Source: Jannaschia pagri (lineage in GTDB: Bacteria; Pseudomonadota; Alphaproteobacteria; Rhodobacterales; Rhodobacteraceae). From it: 64,000 nt of DNA. Below are positions 47,155-58,000 of this stretch, one piece after another. The notes below the pieces were generated by a model. The model made no database searches and was not told the origin of the DNA. It saw only the letters and a list, made by a program, of their open reading frames with translations. Position 1 is the stretch's first letter; every line of letters starts with the position of its first letter. The position numbers and the translations under genes were made by a program. The stretch spans positions 248,001-312,000 of the forward strand of contig NZ_BPFH01000005.1 of assembly GCF_019655435.1 (NCBI RefSeq). The letters are read 5' to 3'.

Positions 47155-47220
47155 CCCCGGGGCTTCTTCTCGGCAAAAATACCTCCGGGGGGCGCCAAGG
47201 GCGCGGGGGCAGAGCCCCCT
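47154..47220 (-). repeat. Rhodobacteraceae-type intergenic repeat, copy 2
   Basis: Inverted relative to copy 1 (1496-1552). Read on the minus strand it has the G/C hairpin (GGGGGCTCTGCCCCC), a C-rich spacer and the shared GAGGTATTTTTGCCGAGAAG. It begins at the stop codon of the glycosyltransferase. The two copies match best in the last 25 bp. Confidence 0.7.
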
Positions 47221-47314
47221 CCAACCTCAGACCTGCCCGCCAATCTGGCATTGCGCAGTCATGCACGTCGGGGGTCCGGGGGGCGTCCCCCGGCCCTGCC
47301 CCACAGACGACCCG

Positions 47315-48439
47315 TCAGTCGTTGGCAGCATCCGCCCGAGACTTGCCCGAGGCATCCGATGCGAGCACCGAGGCCATCACGCCGTCTAGGGCGCCATCCA
47401 GGACACCGCCCGTGTCAGAGGTTTCAAACCCCGTCCGTAGGTCCTTCACCATTTGGTAAGGCTGCAAGACATAGGACCGGATTTGGTTGCCCCAGCCCGC
47501 ATCGCCCTTTGCCTCGTGCGCCGCATTGATGTCCGCGTTCCGGCGATCCAACTCCATCTGATAGAGGCGCGATTTCAGGGCCTTCATGGCGATGTCGCGG
47601 TTCTGGTGTTGGGACTTTTCCGATGACGTGGTGACGATCCCGGTGGGCAAGTGCGTGATCCGAACAGCCGAGTCGGTCGTGTTCACGTGCTGTCCCCCGG
47701 CGCCCGATGAGCGATAGGTGTCGATGCGGATGTCGTTCGGCTGGACCTCGATCTCGATATTGTCGTCGACCACGGGATAGACCCAGACCGAGCAGAACGA
47801 GGTGTGCCGCCGCGCGCTGCTGTCATAGGGCGAAATGCGCACCAGGCGATGCACGCCACTTTCGGACTTCAACCAGCCATAGGCGTTCTTGCCGCTGATC
47901 TTATAGGCTGCCGACTTGATCCCAGCCTCTTCGCCCGGTGATTGGGACTGCAGCTCCACGTCGTAGCCACGCTTTTCCGCCCAGCGGACATACATCCGTG
48001 CCAGCATCGACGCCCAATCGCAGCTTTCGGTACCGCCCGCGCCAGAGTTGATTTCGAGGAAGGTATCGTTGCCATCAGCTTCGCCATCGAGCAGCGCCTC
48101 AAGCTCTTTTTCGGCGGCGGTTTCAACCAGTGCCGCAAGCGCCGCCTCGGCCTCTGAGATGACCTCCTCGTCTTCTTCCATTTCACCCAGTTCGATCATC
48201 TCGACGTTATCGGAGGTGTCCCGCTCCAAGGCCTTGATACCTTCGATACTGTCCATCAGGGCTTGGCGATCCCGCATCAGTTTCTGCGCCCGCTCCGGAT
48301 TGTCCCAGAGCGTCGGATCTTCGATCATAGCGTTGAATTCTTCGAGCCGATGGGCCGCCGTTTCCCAATCCAGACGCCGCTTGAGCAGCGCCACGGATTT
48401 GGCGATGGCATCGACGTTGTTCTGGACTTCTGCGCGCAT
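47315..48439 (-). CDS. prfB: Peptide chain release factor 2
   Basis: A 374-residue class I release factor for UAA and UGA stop codons. The catalytic GGQ is in [11 protein letters not shown]. The stop-reading tripeptide region is [16 protein letters not shown], where SPY replaces the SPF of E. coli. The coding frame is continuous from the ATG at 48439; there is no programmed +1 frameshift site. It is transcribed in the same direction as mrcA, 79 bp after it. Confidence 0.97.
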   Translation of the reverse strand: MRAEVQNNVDAIAKSVALLKRRLDWETAAHRLEEFNAMIEDPTLWDNPERAQKLMRDRQALMDSIEGIKALERDTSDNVEMIELGEMEEDEEVISEAEAALAALVETAAEKELEALLDGEADGNDTFLEINSGAGGTESCDWASMLARMYVRWAEKRGYDVELQSQSPGEEAGIKSAAYKISGKNAYGWLKSESGVHRLVRISPYDSSARRHTSFCSVWVYPVVDDNIEIEVQPNDIRIDTYRSSGAGGQHVNTTDSAVRITHLPTGIVTTSSEKSQHQNRDIAMKALKSRLYQMELDRRNADINAAHEAKGDAGWGNQIRSYVLQPYQMVKDLRTGFETSDTGGVLDGALDGVMASVLASDASGKSRADAAND

Positions 48440-48518
48440 GTCTCAAGGCTCCGAGGTTGAGCCTGTCACCTATCGCGCGACCGGCGCACCGGCAAGCCTG
48501 GGCCCGCCGGCGCCGCCG

Positions 48519-51113
48519 TCAATACAGGCCGCCAGACGACAGCGCCCCAAATGTCGCGCGGGGCGGGACAACCACCTTGCGCCCGGTAGAGGTCTGGACC
48601 TCTCGCGCGGCGGGCGCGGGGCTGTCGTCGGTCTCTCCCCGCCCGAACAGGGGCAGATCGCCGGCCATGGCGAACCCACCATCGATGACTGCACCACCGC
48701 CAATCCCGAGGAAGGGATCGTCCCCATCGCGGAAGTATTCGGCCACCACGTGTTCACCCCGAGCGCTGTCTGGCAGACGCGCGCCAGTGTAGCGGTCGAT
48801 CTTTACGAAATAGCCGCCGGGCGGCACCTCGAAGGGTCCACCACCGTATTTCTTGATGGCTTCGCGCATGAACTCGTTGAACACGGGGCCGCACATACCA
48901 CCGCCCGACGCACCGCGCCCCAAGGAGCGGGGGCGGTCGTGACCGATGTAGCAACCCGCCGCGATGGAGGAGGAGAAGCCCACGAACCAGACGTCTTTGG
49001 CATCATTCGTGGTCCCGGTCTTACCCGCGATGGGCACCGACAGGTTCACGGTCTTGGAGGCCGTGCCGCGGTCCACCACGCCCTTCATCATCGAGGTCAG
49101 CTGGTAGGCCGTGATCGGGTCCATGACCTGTTCACGATTTGACACGATCCGTGGGCCATAGCCCTCGGACAGCGATGCAAATTGCTCACAATCGGTGCAG
49201 ACCCGCTGGTCGTGGCGATACACGGTACGCCCGTAGCGGTCCTGGATGCGGTCGACCAGTGTCGGCTCCACCCGCTCCCCGCCGTTGGCGAACATCGCAT
49301 AGGCGGCCACCATCTTGTAGAGCGTCGTCTCCTGCGATCCGAGAGAGTTCGCCAGCAGCTCTGGCATATTCTCATAGACACCGAAGCGTTCGGCGTAATC
49401 GCCAACCACGTTCATGCCCACATCCTGGGCCAGGCGCACGGTCATGAGGTTCCGGGACCGCTCGATCCCGGTCCGCAGGGGGGACGGGCCGTAGAACCGG
49501 TTCGACGCATTGGTCGGGCGCCAGATTTCGCCGCCCGATACGATTTCAATCGGCGCATCCACAACAATCGTGTTCGGCTGATACCCGCTGTCGAGGGCCG
49601 CCGCGTAGACGAAGGGCTTAAAGCTTGATCCGGGCTGACGTGTCGCCTGGGTCGCGCGGTTGAACACCGAGTGCTGGTAGCTGAAGCCACCCTGCATCGC
49701 CAACACGCGGCCGGTGTTCACATCCATGGCCATGAAGCCGCCCTGTACTTCGGGCACTTGGCGGAGCGACCAGCGGATCAGATTGCCGGTGCTGTCTTCG
49801 GTCATGCGGCGCACATGGACGACGTCACCGACCTCGAAGTTGTCGAAGAAGTTGCCGCGCATCCAGCGGATGTCTTCTCGTGGGACGCTCACGCGCTCGG
49901 CCACGTCCTCGACCCCCAGGGTCAAGGACCGATCACCGATGTCCATGACAACGCCCACGTGCCAGGTGTTGCCGATTTCGACATCACGGCTCACGTCCAC
50001 GGCGGCCAGGGCCGCGCGCCACGCAGCCTCGTCGGACAATGTCTCGACCGGAATGGTCTTTTCGGTCCCGCGCCAAATGCCGCTGCTGCGGTCATAGCGT
50101 TCCAAGGCCCGTTGTAGCGCGCGGGCGGCAACCTCTTGCATCTCCGCATCCACCGTGGCGCGCACCGTGAAGCCCTGGGTGAAGAACTCCTCTTCGCCGA
50201 AGTCCTGGCTCAACTGGCGGCGGATCTCATCGGTGAAATAGTCTCGGGGCGGCAGCGCGGCGCGGAACGGCGCATAGTGTCCCGATTGGACGGTCAGCAG
50301 CGGTTTGGCCTGGGCCTCCTGCATCTCACCGCGCGTGATGTAGCCGTTCTCAAACATTTCCCGAAGCACGAAGTTGCGGCGGTCAATGGCCCGCTCCGCC
50401 TGGCGCACGGGGTGGTAGGTGGAGGGCGCCTTGGGCAAGATCGCCAGATAAGCAGCCTCTTCCAACGTCAATTCGGGCAAGGTCTTGTTGAAATAGGTCT
50501 GCGCCGCCGCAGCCACCCCAAAGCTGTTCTGACCGAGGAAAATCTCGTTCAGGTACAGCTCAAGAATATCCTCTTTGTTCAACGTCTCTTCGATGCGCGA
50601 GGCGAGAATGATTTCCTTCACCTTGCGCTCGGCAGAGCGGTCGGAGGACAGCAGGAAGTTCTTCATCACCTGCTGCGTAATCGTCGACGCACCGCGCAGG
50701 CGCCCCCCCTGCGCAGCAGACACCGCCGCCGCGACCATGCCCAGGGGGTCATAGCCCGCATGGCGATAGAAGTTCTTATCTTCGGCGGAGATGAAGGCGT
50801 GTTTCACCAAATCCGGGATCTCTTCGGCGGGGGCGAATAGGCGCCGCTCCCTAGCGAACTCATCCATCAAGCGGCCTTCACCCGAATAGATCCTACTGAT
50901 CGTGGGCGGCGTATACTGCGCCAATTGCTCGTGGTTCGGCAGATCGCGCCCATACATCCAGAGGACCGCGCCAACGGTCAACGCCCCAGCAATGATGCCG
51001 AGCGTGATGGCCGAGAACAATCCGCCAACCGTCGAGAGCACGAACATAAGTGCGCCGTGAAGCGCACTGGCGAAACCGCGTCCCGCTGCGAAGGTCGCCA
51101 TTTTGAGCTGCAT
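48519..51113 (-). CDS. mrcA: Penicillin-binding protein 1A
   Basis: An 864-residue bifunctional peptidoglycan synthase. One N-terminal helix (about 25-53) is followed by the GT51 glycosyltransferase (about 70-245) with the catalytic EDKNFYRHAGYD, GASTITQQ and EIFLGQNSFG. The OB-like region is followed by the transpeptidase (about 440-760) with the acylation motif SSFK, SRN and KTGTT. All catalytic parts are intact. It lies in the order aminotransferase, amiC, mrcA, prfB on one strand. Confidence 0.96.
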   Translation of the reverse strand: MQLKMATFAAGRGFASALHGALMFVLSTVGGLFSAITLGIIAGALTVGAVLWMYGRDLPNHEQLAQYTPPTISRIYSGEGRLMDEFARERRLFAPAEEIPDLVKHAFISAEDKNFYRHAGYDPLGMVAAAVSAAQGGRLRGASTITQQVMKNFLLSSDRSAERKVKEIILASRIEETLNKEDILELYLNEIFLGQNSFGVAAAAQTYFNKTLPELTLEEAAYLAILPKAPSTYHPVRQAERAIDRRNFVLREMFENGYITRGEMQEAQAKPLLTVQSGHYAPFRAALPPRDYFTDEIRRQLSQDFGEEEFFTQGFTVRATVDAEMQEVAARALQRALERYDRSSGIWRGTEKTIPVETLSDEAAWRAALAAVDVSRDVEIGNTWHVGVVMDIGDRSLTLGVEDVAERVSVPREDIRWMRGNFFDNFEVGDVVHVRRMTEDSTGNLIRWSLRQVPEVQGGFMAMDVNTGRVLAMQGGFSYQHSVFNRATQATRQPGSSFKPFVYAAALDSGYQPNTIVVDAPIEIVSGGEIWRPTNASNRFYGPSPLRTGIERSRNLMTVRLAQDVGMNVVGDYAERFGVYENMPELLANSLGSQETTLYKMVAAYAMFANGGERVEPTLVDRIQDRYGRTVYRHDQRVCTDCEQFASLSEGYGPRIVSNREQVMDPITAYQLTSMMKGVVDRGTASKTVNLSVPIAGKTGTTNDAKDVWFVGFSSSIAAGCYIGHDRPRSLGRGASGGGMCGPVFNEFMREAIKKYGGGPFEVPPGGYFVKIDRYTGARLPDSARGEHVVAEYFRDGDDPFLGIGGGAVIDGGFAMAGDLPLFGRGETDDSPAPAAREVQTSTGRKVVVPPRATFGALSSGGLY

Positions 51114-51233
51114 ATCGCGCCTCTGTCAGAGAAATCTTGCCGAAAGCATAAAGATCATCCGGGTCAGGGTCAAAGCACCGACGCATGATCTGGCAAGCAA
51201 TTGCCGCACCGAAATGCCGCAGGTCAGCCTAGA

Positions 51234-52436
51234 CTATTGGCGCAAGCGCAGGGCGGCGGCCGCATCCTCGATGGCCCAGGCATCCACCGCAGCCAAGATC
51301 GCCGACGCCATGCGCGTTCGCCAGGCTGGCGTCGTCAGGTTCAAAAGGTCTTGCTGGTCCGACATGAACCCCACCTCGACCAAGACAGACGGGATATCTG
51401 GCGCTTTGAGGACCGTGAAGGCCGCTTCCAACCGGGGACGTTTGTGCAGACGGATGCCGTTCTCGCGGATGGACGCAACCAAGGCATCCGCCAGCGCGTC
51501 GGAGCGGGGCTCCGTCTCCGCACGGGCCAAATCGATCAAAACGCGGGCCACTTCGTCTCCCTGATCCTCCAAGTCGAGGCCCAGCAGGAGATCGTCGCGG
51601 CTGTGCCGGGCGGCGAGTTCCGCTGACATCGCATCGGACGCATCGTCTGACAACGTGTAGACCGTCGCGCCCTGGGCCCCGCCCCCGTCGATGGCATCGG
51701 CATGGAGCGAAATCATCAGGTCGGCCCCTGCGTCCCGCGCGATGCTCGCCCGACCGCGCAGGGCCACGAAGTAATCGTCCGTTCGGGTCAAAACAACGTC
51801 ATGGCCCGCCCGACGCAGCATCTCCGCAAGTTCGCGGGCAAACGCGAGCATAAGGCCCGCCTCGGTCACCCCGGCCCGCTCGGCACCCGGATCAATGCCT
51901 CCGTGCCCAGGATCAAGGGCGACGACCAAGGGCCGGTCGCCCAGGTGGCGGCGCGGCGTCGGCGCCACGGCTTGGGGGGTAGCCTGATCCCAGGCTTGCG
52001 TGATCAAGGGACCGGTGGGCGAGGCCTCCCCTTCGATCCCTGGACGGGCATCAATGCGAATGCGCGGCGTGGGTCCCGTCTCCATCCAAGCGCGGTCGAT
52101 CCGCATGGGTCCCGCCAGATCGACGACCAGCCGCGACCAGCCAAGGTGGACGCGCCCCGCATGGAGCGCCGTCGCCTGCTCCCCCTCGATGACAGAGGGG
52201 TCGAGCCGCGCCCAATCCACCTCGGAGGTGTCGATGATCAACCGCCAAGGATCGTCTCGCAGAAACACGCGCCAGGGCACGGGTTGGCTGATGGCTAAGT
52301 CCAAGGACAATCGCCCGCGCCAGCCATCCTCTATGCGGGACGCGGCGCTATCAGGCACGGCCAATGCGCGAAAATCCTGGGCCCAGACCGGGTGGGCGAC
52401 GACCCACAGCAGGAGGCATAGGACCCAGGCCCTCAT
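51234..52436 (-). CDS. amiC: N-acetylmuramoyl-L-alanine amidase, AmiC type
   Basis: A 400-residue periplasmic amidase that cuts the bond between muramic acid and the peptide stem. The signal peptide ends around residue 19 (HPVWA). An AMIN domain (about 25-130) directs it to peptidoglycan. The Amidase_3 domain (about 170-390) has ALDPGHGGIDPGAE and SLHADA and EVGFMSDQ, with the zinc His-Glu-His and the catalytic Glu. It overlaps the aminotransferase gene by four bases and lies 121 bp before mrcA. Confidence 0.95.
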   Translation of the reverse strand: MRAWVLCLLLWVVAHPVWAQDFRALAVPDSAASRIEDGWRGRLSLDLAISQPVPWRVFLRDDPWRLIIDTSEVDWARLDPSVIEGEQATALHAGRVHLGWSRLVVDLAGPMRIDRAWMETGPTPRIRIDARPGIEGEASPTGPLITQAWDQATPQAVAPTPRRHLGDRPLVVALDPGHGGIDPGAERAGVTEAGLMLAFARELAEMLRRAGHDVVLTRTDDYFVALRGRASIARDAGADLMISLHADAIDGGGAQGATVYTLSDDASDAMSAELAARHSRDDLLLGLDLEDQGDEVARVLIDLARAETEPRSDALADALVASIRENGIRLHKRPRLEAAFTVLKAPDIPSVLVEVGFMSDQQDLLNLTTPAWRTRMASAILAAVDAWAIEDAAAALRLRQ

Positions 52437-53581
52437 CGCGCGGCCATGAACCGGCGCAGCCGCTCCACCCCTTCGACCATATCGGCGGTGCTGCCCGCGT
52501 AGCTGAACCGCAGGGTTCCGGCCCCCCGACCAGGGTCGAAATCCAGCCCCGGCGTCACGGCGACCCCTGCCCTCTCCAAGACCTCTGCAGCAAAGGCGCG
52601 GCTGTCCTGCGTCAGGTCTGACACATCGGCGTAGATGTAAAACGCGCCGTCGGGCGGCGCGATCCGATCAAACCCTGCGGCGGGCAAGCCCTCAAGCAAG
52701 ATCCGTCGGTTTTCGGCATAGACCGAAAGGTTTGCCTGCAACTCCTCCTCTGCGTCCAAGGCGGCCAGCGCGGCGACCTGACTGGCGTGGGGGGCGCAAA
52801 TGAACATGTTTTGAGCCAGGCGCTCCACGGTCCGAACGTGATCCTCTGGCACGACCATCCACCCAATGCGCCAGCCCGTCATCGAGAAGTACTTGCTGAA
52901 CGAATTGATGACATAGACGTCGTCAGACACCTCCAACGCACTGACGGCACGGTCCCCGTATTGGACACCGTGGTAGATCTCGTCGCTGATAAAGGCCGTT
53001 CCCTGGGCATGGCATCCGTCGATCAATGTCGTGAGGGCGCCACGGTCGAGCATTGTACCAGTCGGGTTGGCGGGCGAGGCGACGATCAAGCCCGCGAGGT
53101 CCGGCAAGGTCCCTGCGACCGGTTGAAACCGATCCTCGGCGCGGGTTTCGATGCCGACCGCCTCTAAGCTGAGCGCCCGAAGGATCTGGCGGTAGGATGG
53201 GTAGCCGGGCAGCCCCAAACCAACACGATCACCCGCATCGAACAGCGCTGTGAACGCCAAAAGAAACGCCGCCGAGGAACCAGCCGTCACGACCACACGG
53301 CCTGGGTCCAAGTCAACGCCGTACCAATCCCGATAGAGCCGCGCGATCCGCGCCCGCAACGCCGGTAGTCCCAAAGCGACCGTGTAGCCTAACGCACCTG
53401 TCTCCATTGCCTGGGCCAAGGCCGTCCGGGCCGCTGCAGGGGCGGGCGTGCCCGGTTGCCCGACCTCCATATGGATGACCGATTTGCCAGCCGCCTCCGA
53501 CTGGCGCGCGGCCTCCATCACGTCCATGACGATGAACGGGTCGACCTGACTGCGGACCGATAACCGCCTTGCGCCTGTCAT
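52433..53581 (-). CDS. Pyridoxal-phosphate-dependent aminotransferase, class I/II
   Basis: A 382-residue fold-type I aminotransferase. The cofactor lysine is in NSFSKYFSMTGWRIGW, the phosphate-binding arginine follows (LRFSYAGS near the C-terminus), and ASPANPTGT and DEIYHGVQYG are the other active-site segments. The substrate specificity cannot be called; aspartate or aromatic amino acids are typical. The stop overlaps the amiC start (ATGA), so the enzyme is translated with the cell-wall genes amiC and mrcA, an association seen by context only. Confidence 0.9.
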   Translation of the reverse strand: MTGARRLSVRSQVDPFIVMDVMEAARQSEAAGKSVIHMEVGQPGTPAPAAARTALAQAMETGALGYTVALGLPALRARIARLYRDWYGVDLDPGRVVVTAGSSAAFLLAFTALFDAGDRVGLGLPGYPSYRQILRALSLEAVGIETRAEDRFQPVAGTLPDLAGLIVASPANPTGTMLDRGALTTLIDGCHAQGTAFISDEIYHGVQYGDRAVSALEVSDDVYVINSFSKYFSMTGWRIGWMVVPEDHVRTVERLAQNMFICAPHASQVAALAALDAEEELQANLSVYAENRRILLEGLPAAGFDRIAPPDGAFYIYADVSDLTQDSRAFAAEVLERAGVAVTPGLDFDPGRGAGTLRFSYAGSTADMVEGVERLRRFMAAR

Positions 53582-53677
53582 CGCCTGCTCCCTAGACTGC
53601 TGGTGTTATCGGCGGTTGATGGACCGCGCCGACGGTCGCCGTCAACGCCCCTGCCCCATCCACGCAAGAGGTCCGCC

Positions 53678-54979
53678 ATGCTCCGTCTTCTTACCGTTGT
53701 TCTCTCGGTAGTGTGCCTGACCGTGCAGGTCGCCTCCGCACGGGGTTTGATCCGCGACGCGGAGATCGAATTCGCCCTGCGGCAGGTGGCGCAACCGATC
53801 CTGCAAGCGGCCGGTCTGCCGGGGTCGACCCGTATCTATGTCATCAACGACGATTCCATGAACGCCTTCGTCGGGAACGCCCGAGCGATTTTTCTGCACT
53901 CGGGCCTGTTGATCCGCTTGGACAGCTCGGACGAGGTGCAGGCCGTGATCGCCCATGAGGCGGCCCATATCGCCAACGGGCACCTGACCCGCCGGCCCGC
54001 CGCCGCCCGCAGTTCCCAGACGGCGGCGGCCATCGGCCTGGCCCTCAGCGCGGCCGCGGCAGTCGCTGGCGGTGCCGAGGCTGGCATCGGTATAGCGGCA
54101 GGCAGCGCGTCGGCGGCTCAAAGGTCGCTGTTTGCCCATACCCGTGCGGAAGAGGCGAGCGCCGATCAATCCGCCCTGAGGTATCTGGCTGCGGCGGGAA
54201 CGGATCCGCAAGCCGCCGTAACCGTCCTGAAGCGGTTCGAGGGTCAGGAATACCTCTCCGCCGGGCGCCAAGACCCCTATGTGCGCACACACCCGCTGTC
54301 GCGGGACCGCATCCGCGCCGTCGAGGCCTTCGCCGGGGCGGTGACACCCCGCCAGAGGGACCGATCCGCAGTGGATTACTGGCACGCCCGCGCCGTGGGC
54401 AAGCTATCTGCCTTTCTGCGCGCACCATCCTGGACGTTGCGCCGCGTTGGCCGAGATACGAGCGAGGTCGCGGCTCTCCGACGGGCCATCGCCTATCACC
54501 GCAAACCGGACGCCAGGCGCGCCATCGCAGGCATCGACGCCCTAATCGCTGCCCGGCCTTCGGACGCGTTTTACCATGAACTCAAAGGGCAATTCCTACT
54601 GGAAAGCCGACAGCCGGGCGCCGCTGTCGCCTCGTATGCCCGTGCCGTCCAACTGGCCCCGCGGGAGCCGTTGATCCGGGCCGGTCTTGGCCGCGCCCAG
54701 CTTGCCGCGGGCCGCGACGCGGAGGCTCTGCGCACCTTGTCTGCGGCGCGGAGCAGCGCCCCCAGCGATCCAAGCCTGTTGCGAGACCTGGCCACGGCCC
54801 ATGCACGGGCGGGTCAAAACGGGCTGGCATCCGTGGCCGTTGCGGAGCGCTACGCCGTGCTGGGCCGGATGGAAGATGCCAGGATTCAAGCGGAGCGGGC
54901 CTTGGCCCTGCTGCCACGCGGGTCGAGCGGATGGCTACGCGCCGAAGACGTGCTCAGCGCAGCGCGACAACGCCGGTGA
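53678..54979 (+). CDS. M48 family metalloprotease with TPR region (BepA-like)
   Basis: A 433-residue secreted zinc protease. The signal peptide ends near residue 21. The catalytic HEAAH is at 93-97 and the third ligand lies in RAEEASADQSALRYL at about 167-180. The C-terminal 200 residues are alpha-helical and TPR-like (AIAGIDALIAARPSDAFYHE, VASYARAVQLAPREPL), as in BepA/YfgC. Such proteins keep outer-membrane assembly under control. The start at 53678 follows AGAGG; an earlier frame start at 53603 would precede the signal peptide and is rejected. It is divergent from the aminotransferase gene. Confidence 0.9.
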   Translation: MLRLLTVVLSVVCLTVQVASARGLIRDAEIEFALRQVAQPILQAAGLPGSTRIYVINDDSMNAFVGNARAIFLHSGLLIRLDSSDEVQAVIAHEAAHIANGHLTRRPAAARSSQTAAAIGLALSAAAAVAGGAEAGIGIAAGSASAAQRSLFAHTRAEEASADQSALRYLAAAGTDPQAAVTVLKRFEGQEYLSAGRQDPYVRTHPLSRDRIRAVEAFAGAVTPRQRDRSAVDYWHARAVGKLSAFLRAPSWTLRRVGRDTSEVAALRRAIAYHRKPDARRAIAGIDALIAARPSDAFYHELKGQFLLESRQPGAAVASYARAVQLAPREPLIRAGLGRAQLAAGRDAEALRTLSAARSSAPSDPSLLRDLATAHARAGQNGLASVAVAERYAVLGRMEDARIQAERALALLPRGSSGWLRAEDVLSAARQRR

Positions 54980-55030
54980 TCGCCGTCACATTGGGCGGAC
55001 GAATGGTCTAGGACACATCGCACCAAAGCA

Positions 55031-55055
55031 AAACGCGCCCCAGAGGAGCGCGTTT
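55031..55055. terminator. Bidirectional terminator between the M48 gene and rne
   Basis: AAACGCGC, 9-nt loop, GCGCGTTT, flanked by A residues on the left and T residues on the right, so it fits both convergent transcripts. Confidence 0.78.
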
Positions 55056-55079
55056 CGTTTGTCACATCAGATGCTTGGG

Positions 55080-58000
55080 TCACCCGCCGAAAGACCACCA
55101 CCCGCGCCGTTTCGGCGTCTTGGGGGCGTCGGCCTCTGCAATCACTTCGGGCTCTGCCACCTCGACCACGGGGTCCGCCGGTGTCTCAGGGGCTGGCGCT
55201 GGGTCTTCCTCGGCCTCCGCAGGCGCGTCTTCGGCCACGGTATCAGTCACCGAGTTGGCCGTCGGCGCGGGGGCCTTGGCACGGGCACGGGGGCGCTTGA
55301 CTGTGGTGGGAGGCGTCTCCGGTGCCGAAGCCGCTGGTGCGGTGTCCTCCGTCGCTTCGGGCGCGTCGGCTGTCTCCTCCGCCACCGAATTTGCGGCAGC
55401 TTGCTCAGGCACAGGCGCGTCAACCGGCTCCGGCGCGGGTGCAGGGGCTTTCGCCCGGGCACGGCTGCGCTTCGGCTTCGGAGCGTCCTCCACCTCGGTG
55501 GTTGCCTCGGCCTCCGGTGCCGACGTCTGAGGCTCAGGGGTAGGCTCTACCTCTTGCGTCTCCGCATCCGTCACAGGTGCCGTCTCTTCGCTGACAGCAG
55601 CCGAGGACTTCCGGGACCGGCTGCGACTGCGACTACGAGACTTACCCTTTGACTGGGTTGCGTCCGCTGGTGCGGCCTCCGCCTGCGTCTCCGAAGCGGT
55701 TGCTTCATCGACCACATCCTTAACGGGATCGGCCCCGTTCTCCACGTCCGCAGAGACGTCGGCGACAGGCGCGTCGTCGGCGGTCGCCTCTTGCGTGGCC
55801 TGGGGTCCATCCTCACCCGAGGACTTCCGCTTGCGCGACCGGCGGCGCCGACGCTTCTTGGGCGCACCGTCCCCACCCTCGCCCGGATCGGATGCGGGCA
55901 CTTCGGTCACCTCTTGGGCCTCCGCCTCGACCACGTCCTCCTCTTCCTCGGGGGTCCAGGAGGTATCCATGGCAATAACTTGGGCCGTGGGCTTCGGCAC
56001 CTGACGTGTGGCCGTCTTGAACTTCTCCAACGAGAAATCGGGCGCCACCAAGCTGGGGTCTGCCATCAAGCGCACGGCCATGCCGTAGCGCGCCTCGATG
56101 GAGGCGAGATGCTCCCGCTTGTCGTTCATGATGTAGTTGCAGATGCCCACCGGGACCTTGAGCAGCACCTCACGCGACCGCTTTTTGGTCCCCTCCTCTT
56201 CGATGGCGCGCAACACCTGCAACGCGACCGAATCGTCGGACCGGATCAGACCCGTACCGTGGCAATGGGGGCATTCTTGGGTCGTGGCCTCCAACATGCC
56301 CGGGCGCAGGCGCTGGCGGCTCATTTCCAACAGACCAAAGCCGGAGATCCGACCCACCTGGATCCGTGCGCGATCGTTCTTGAGCGCATCTTTCAGGCGC
56401 TTTTCGACGGCGGTGTTGTTCTTCCGCTCGTCCATGTCGATGAAATCGATGACGATCAAGCCAGCCAAGTCACGGAGCTTGGCTTGACGCGCCACCTCCT
56501 CAGCGGCTTCCAGGTTGGTCTTGACGGCGGTGTCCTCGATGGACCCTTCCTTCGTCGATTTGCCAGAGTTCACGTCCACGGCCACCAAAGCCTCGGTGAT
56601 CCCGATCACGATGTACCCGCCGGACTTCAGCTGCACCGTCGGGTTGAACATGGCCGACAGATACTGCTCCACCCCATGTTTCGCGAAGAGAGGTTGTCCG
56701 CCTTCGGCATGGGCTTTCACGTTCTTGGCGTGGGACGGCATGATCAGCTTCATGTAGTCCTTGGCCTGGCGGTACCCGGCTTCGCCCTCGACGATGACCT
56801 CATCGATGTCGCGAGAGTAAAGATCCCGGATCGACCGGTGAATGAGGTTGCCCTCTTCATAGATTGGTGCGGGAGCAATGGACTTGAGCGTCAACTCGCG
56901 CACCTGCTCCCACTGGCGTTGCAGGTATTCGTAGTCGCGCTTGATCTCGGTTTTCGTCCGCTTGGCGCCCGCCGTGCGGACGATCAGACCAGCGCCCTGG
57001 GGCACGTCGATCTCGGAGGAGATTTCCTTGAGCTTCTTGCGGTCAGCAGCGTTGGTGATTTTGCGGCTGATCCCGCCACCGCGCGCTGTGTTCGGCATCA
57101 ACACGCAATAGCGTCCTGCAAGGCTCAGGTAGGTGGTGAGGGCCGCGCCCTTGTTGCCACGCTCTTCTTTGACGACCTGGACCAGCATGATCTGCCGGAC
57201 CTTGATCACCTCCTGGATCTTATACTTGCGGGGACGTGGCTTGCGGGGCGGACGGATTTCATCGGCCTCATCGTCATCAGCCACCGTTTCGACCGAAGCG
57301 TCTTTCTCGGAGGCTTTCTTACGGCTGCGTGAGCGCGACTTCTTCGGGGCCGGCTCCTCGACCAGATTGGTCTCCTCGCCGGTGTCGGGCTCCTGCAGGT
57401 CAACGGTCTCCATACCCATGGGAACGTCTGTCTGGGGGGCGTCCGTTTGGGGAGCATCCGTTTGGGGCGCGACGGGTTCTGACGCGTCCACGGTTGCCGT
57501 TGTCTCCGACGCGTCAGCATCCGCATCGGTCGCGCCATCCACGGGATCGGACGTCCCTGCTTCAAGAGCAACGTCCGGCGTTTCGGGCTGCGCGAGAGCA
57601 TTGCCCTCTGGCGTCTCAACCAAGGTATCTTCGGCGCCAGAACCGATGGTTTCGTCCTCAAGCCCCGTGTCTTCCGCGATGGTCGTGACGGGGCCGTCAT
57701 CATCCGTCCCAGTCTCGTCGCCATCCGACGACGGCTCGGCATCATCCGACGTCTCGACCTCAGGGGCGGGTTCTTCAGAAACGTCCGAGGCTTCCGACGT
57801 CACCTGAACGGATCCATCAGGGGCATCCAGTTCCGCGACGGCTGACTCAGACGTATCGACCACCTCAAGGACATCATCGCCGGACACGGGTGCCTCGGCT
57901 GGCGCCTCTGCCTCAGGTGCAGAACTGCCGTCACCCGCCCCATCGGGCGCGGCCACCGCGACTTCATTCTCAACGTCCGAACCTGGCGCGGGCGCCTCCT

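Noticed and set aside
47315-48439. Programmed frameshift in prfB, common in other bacteria.
   Set aside because: The gene is a single continuous frame of 374 codons with no internal early UGA.
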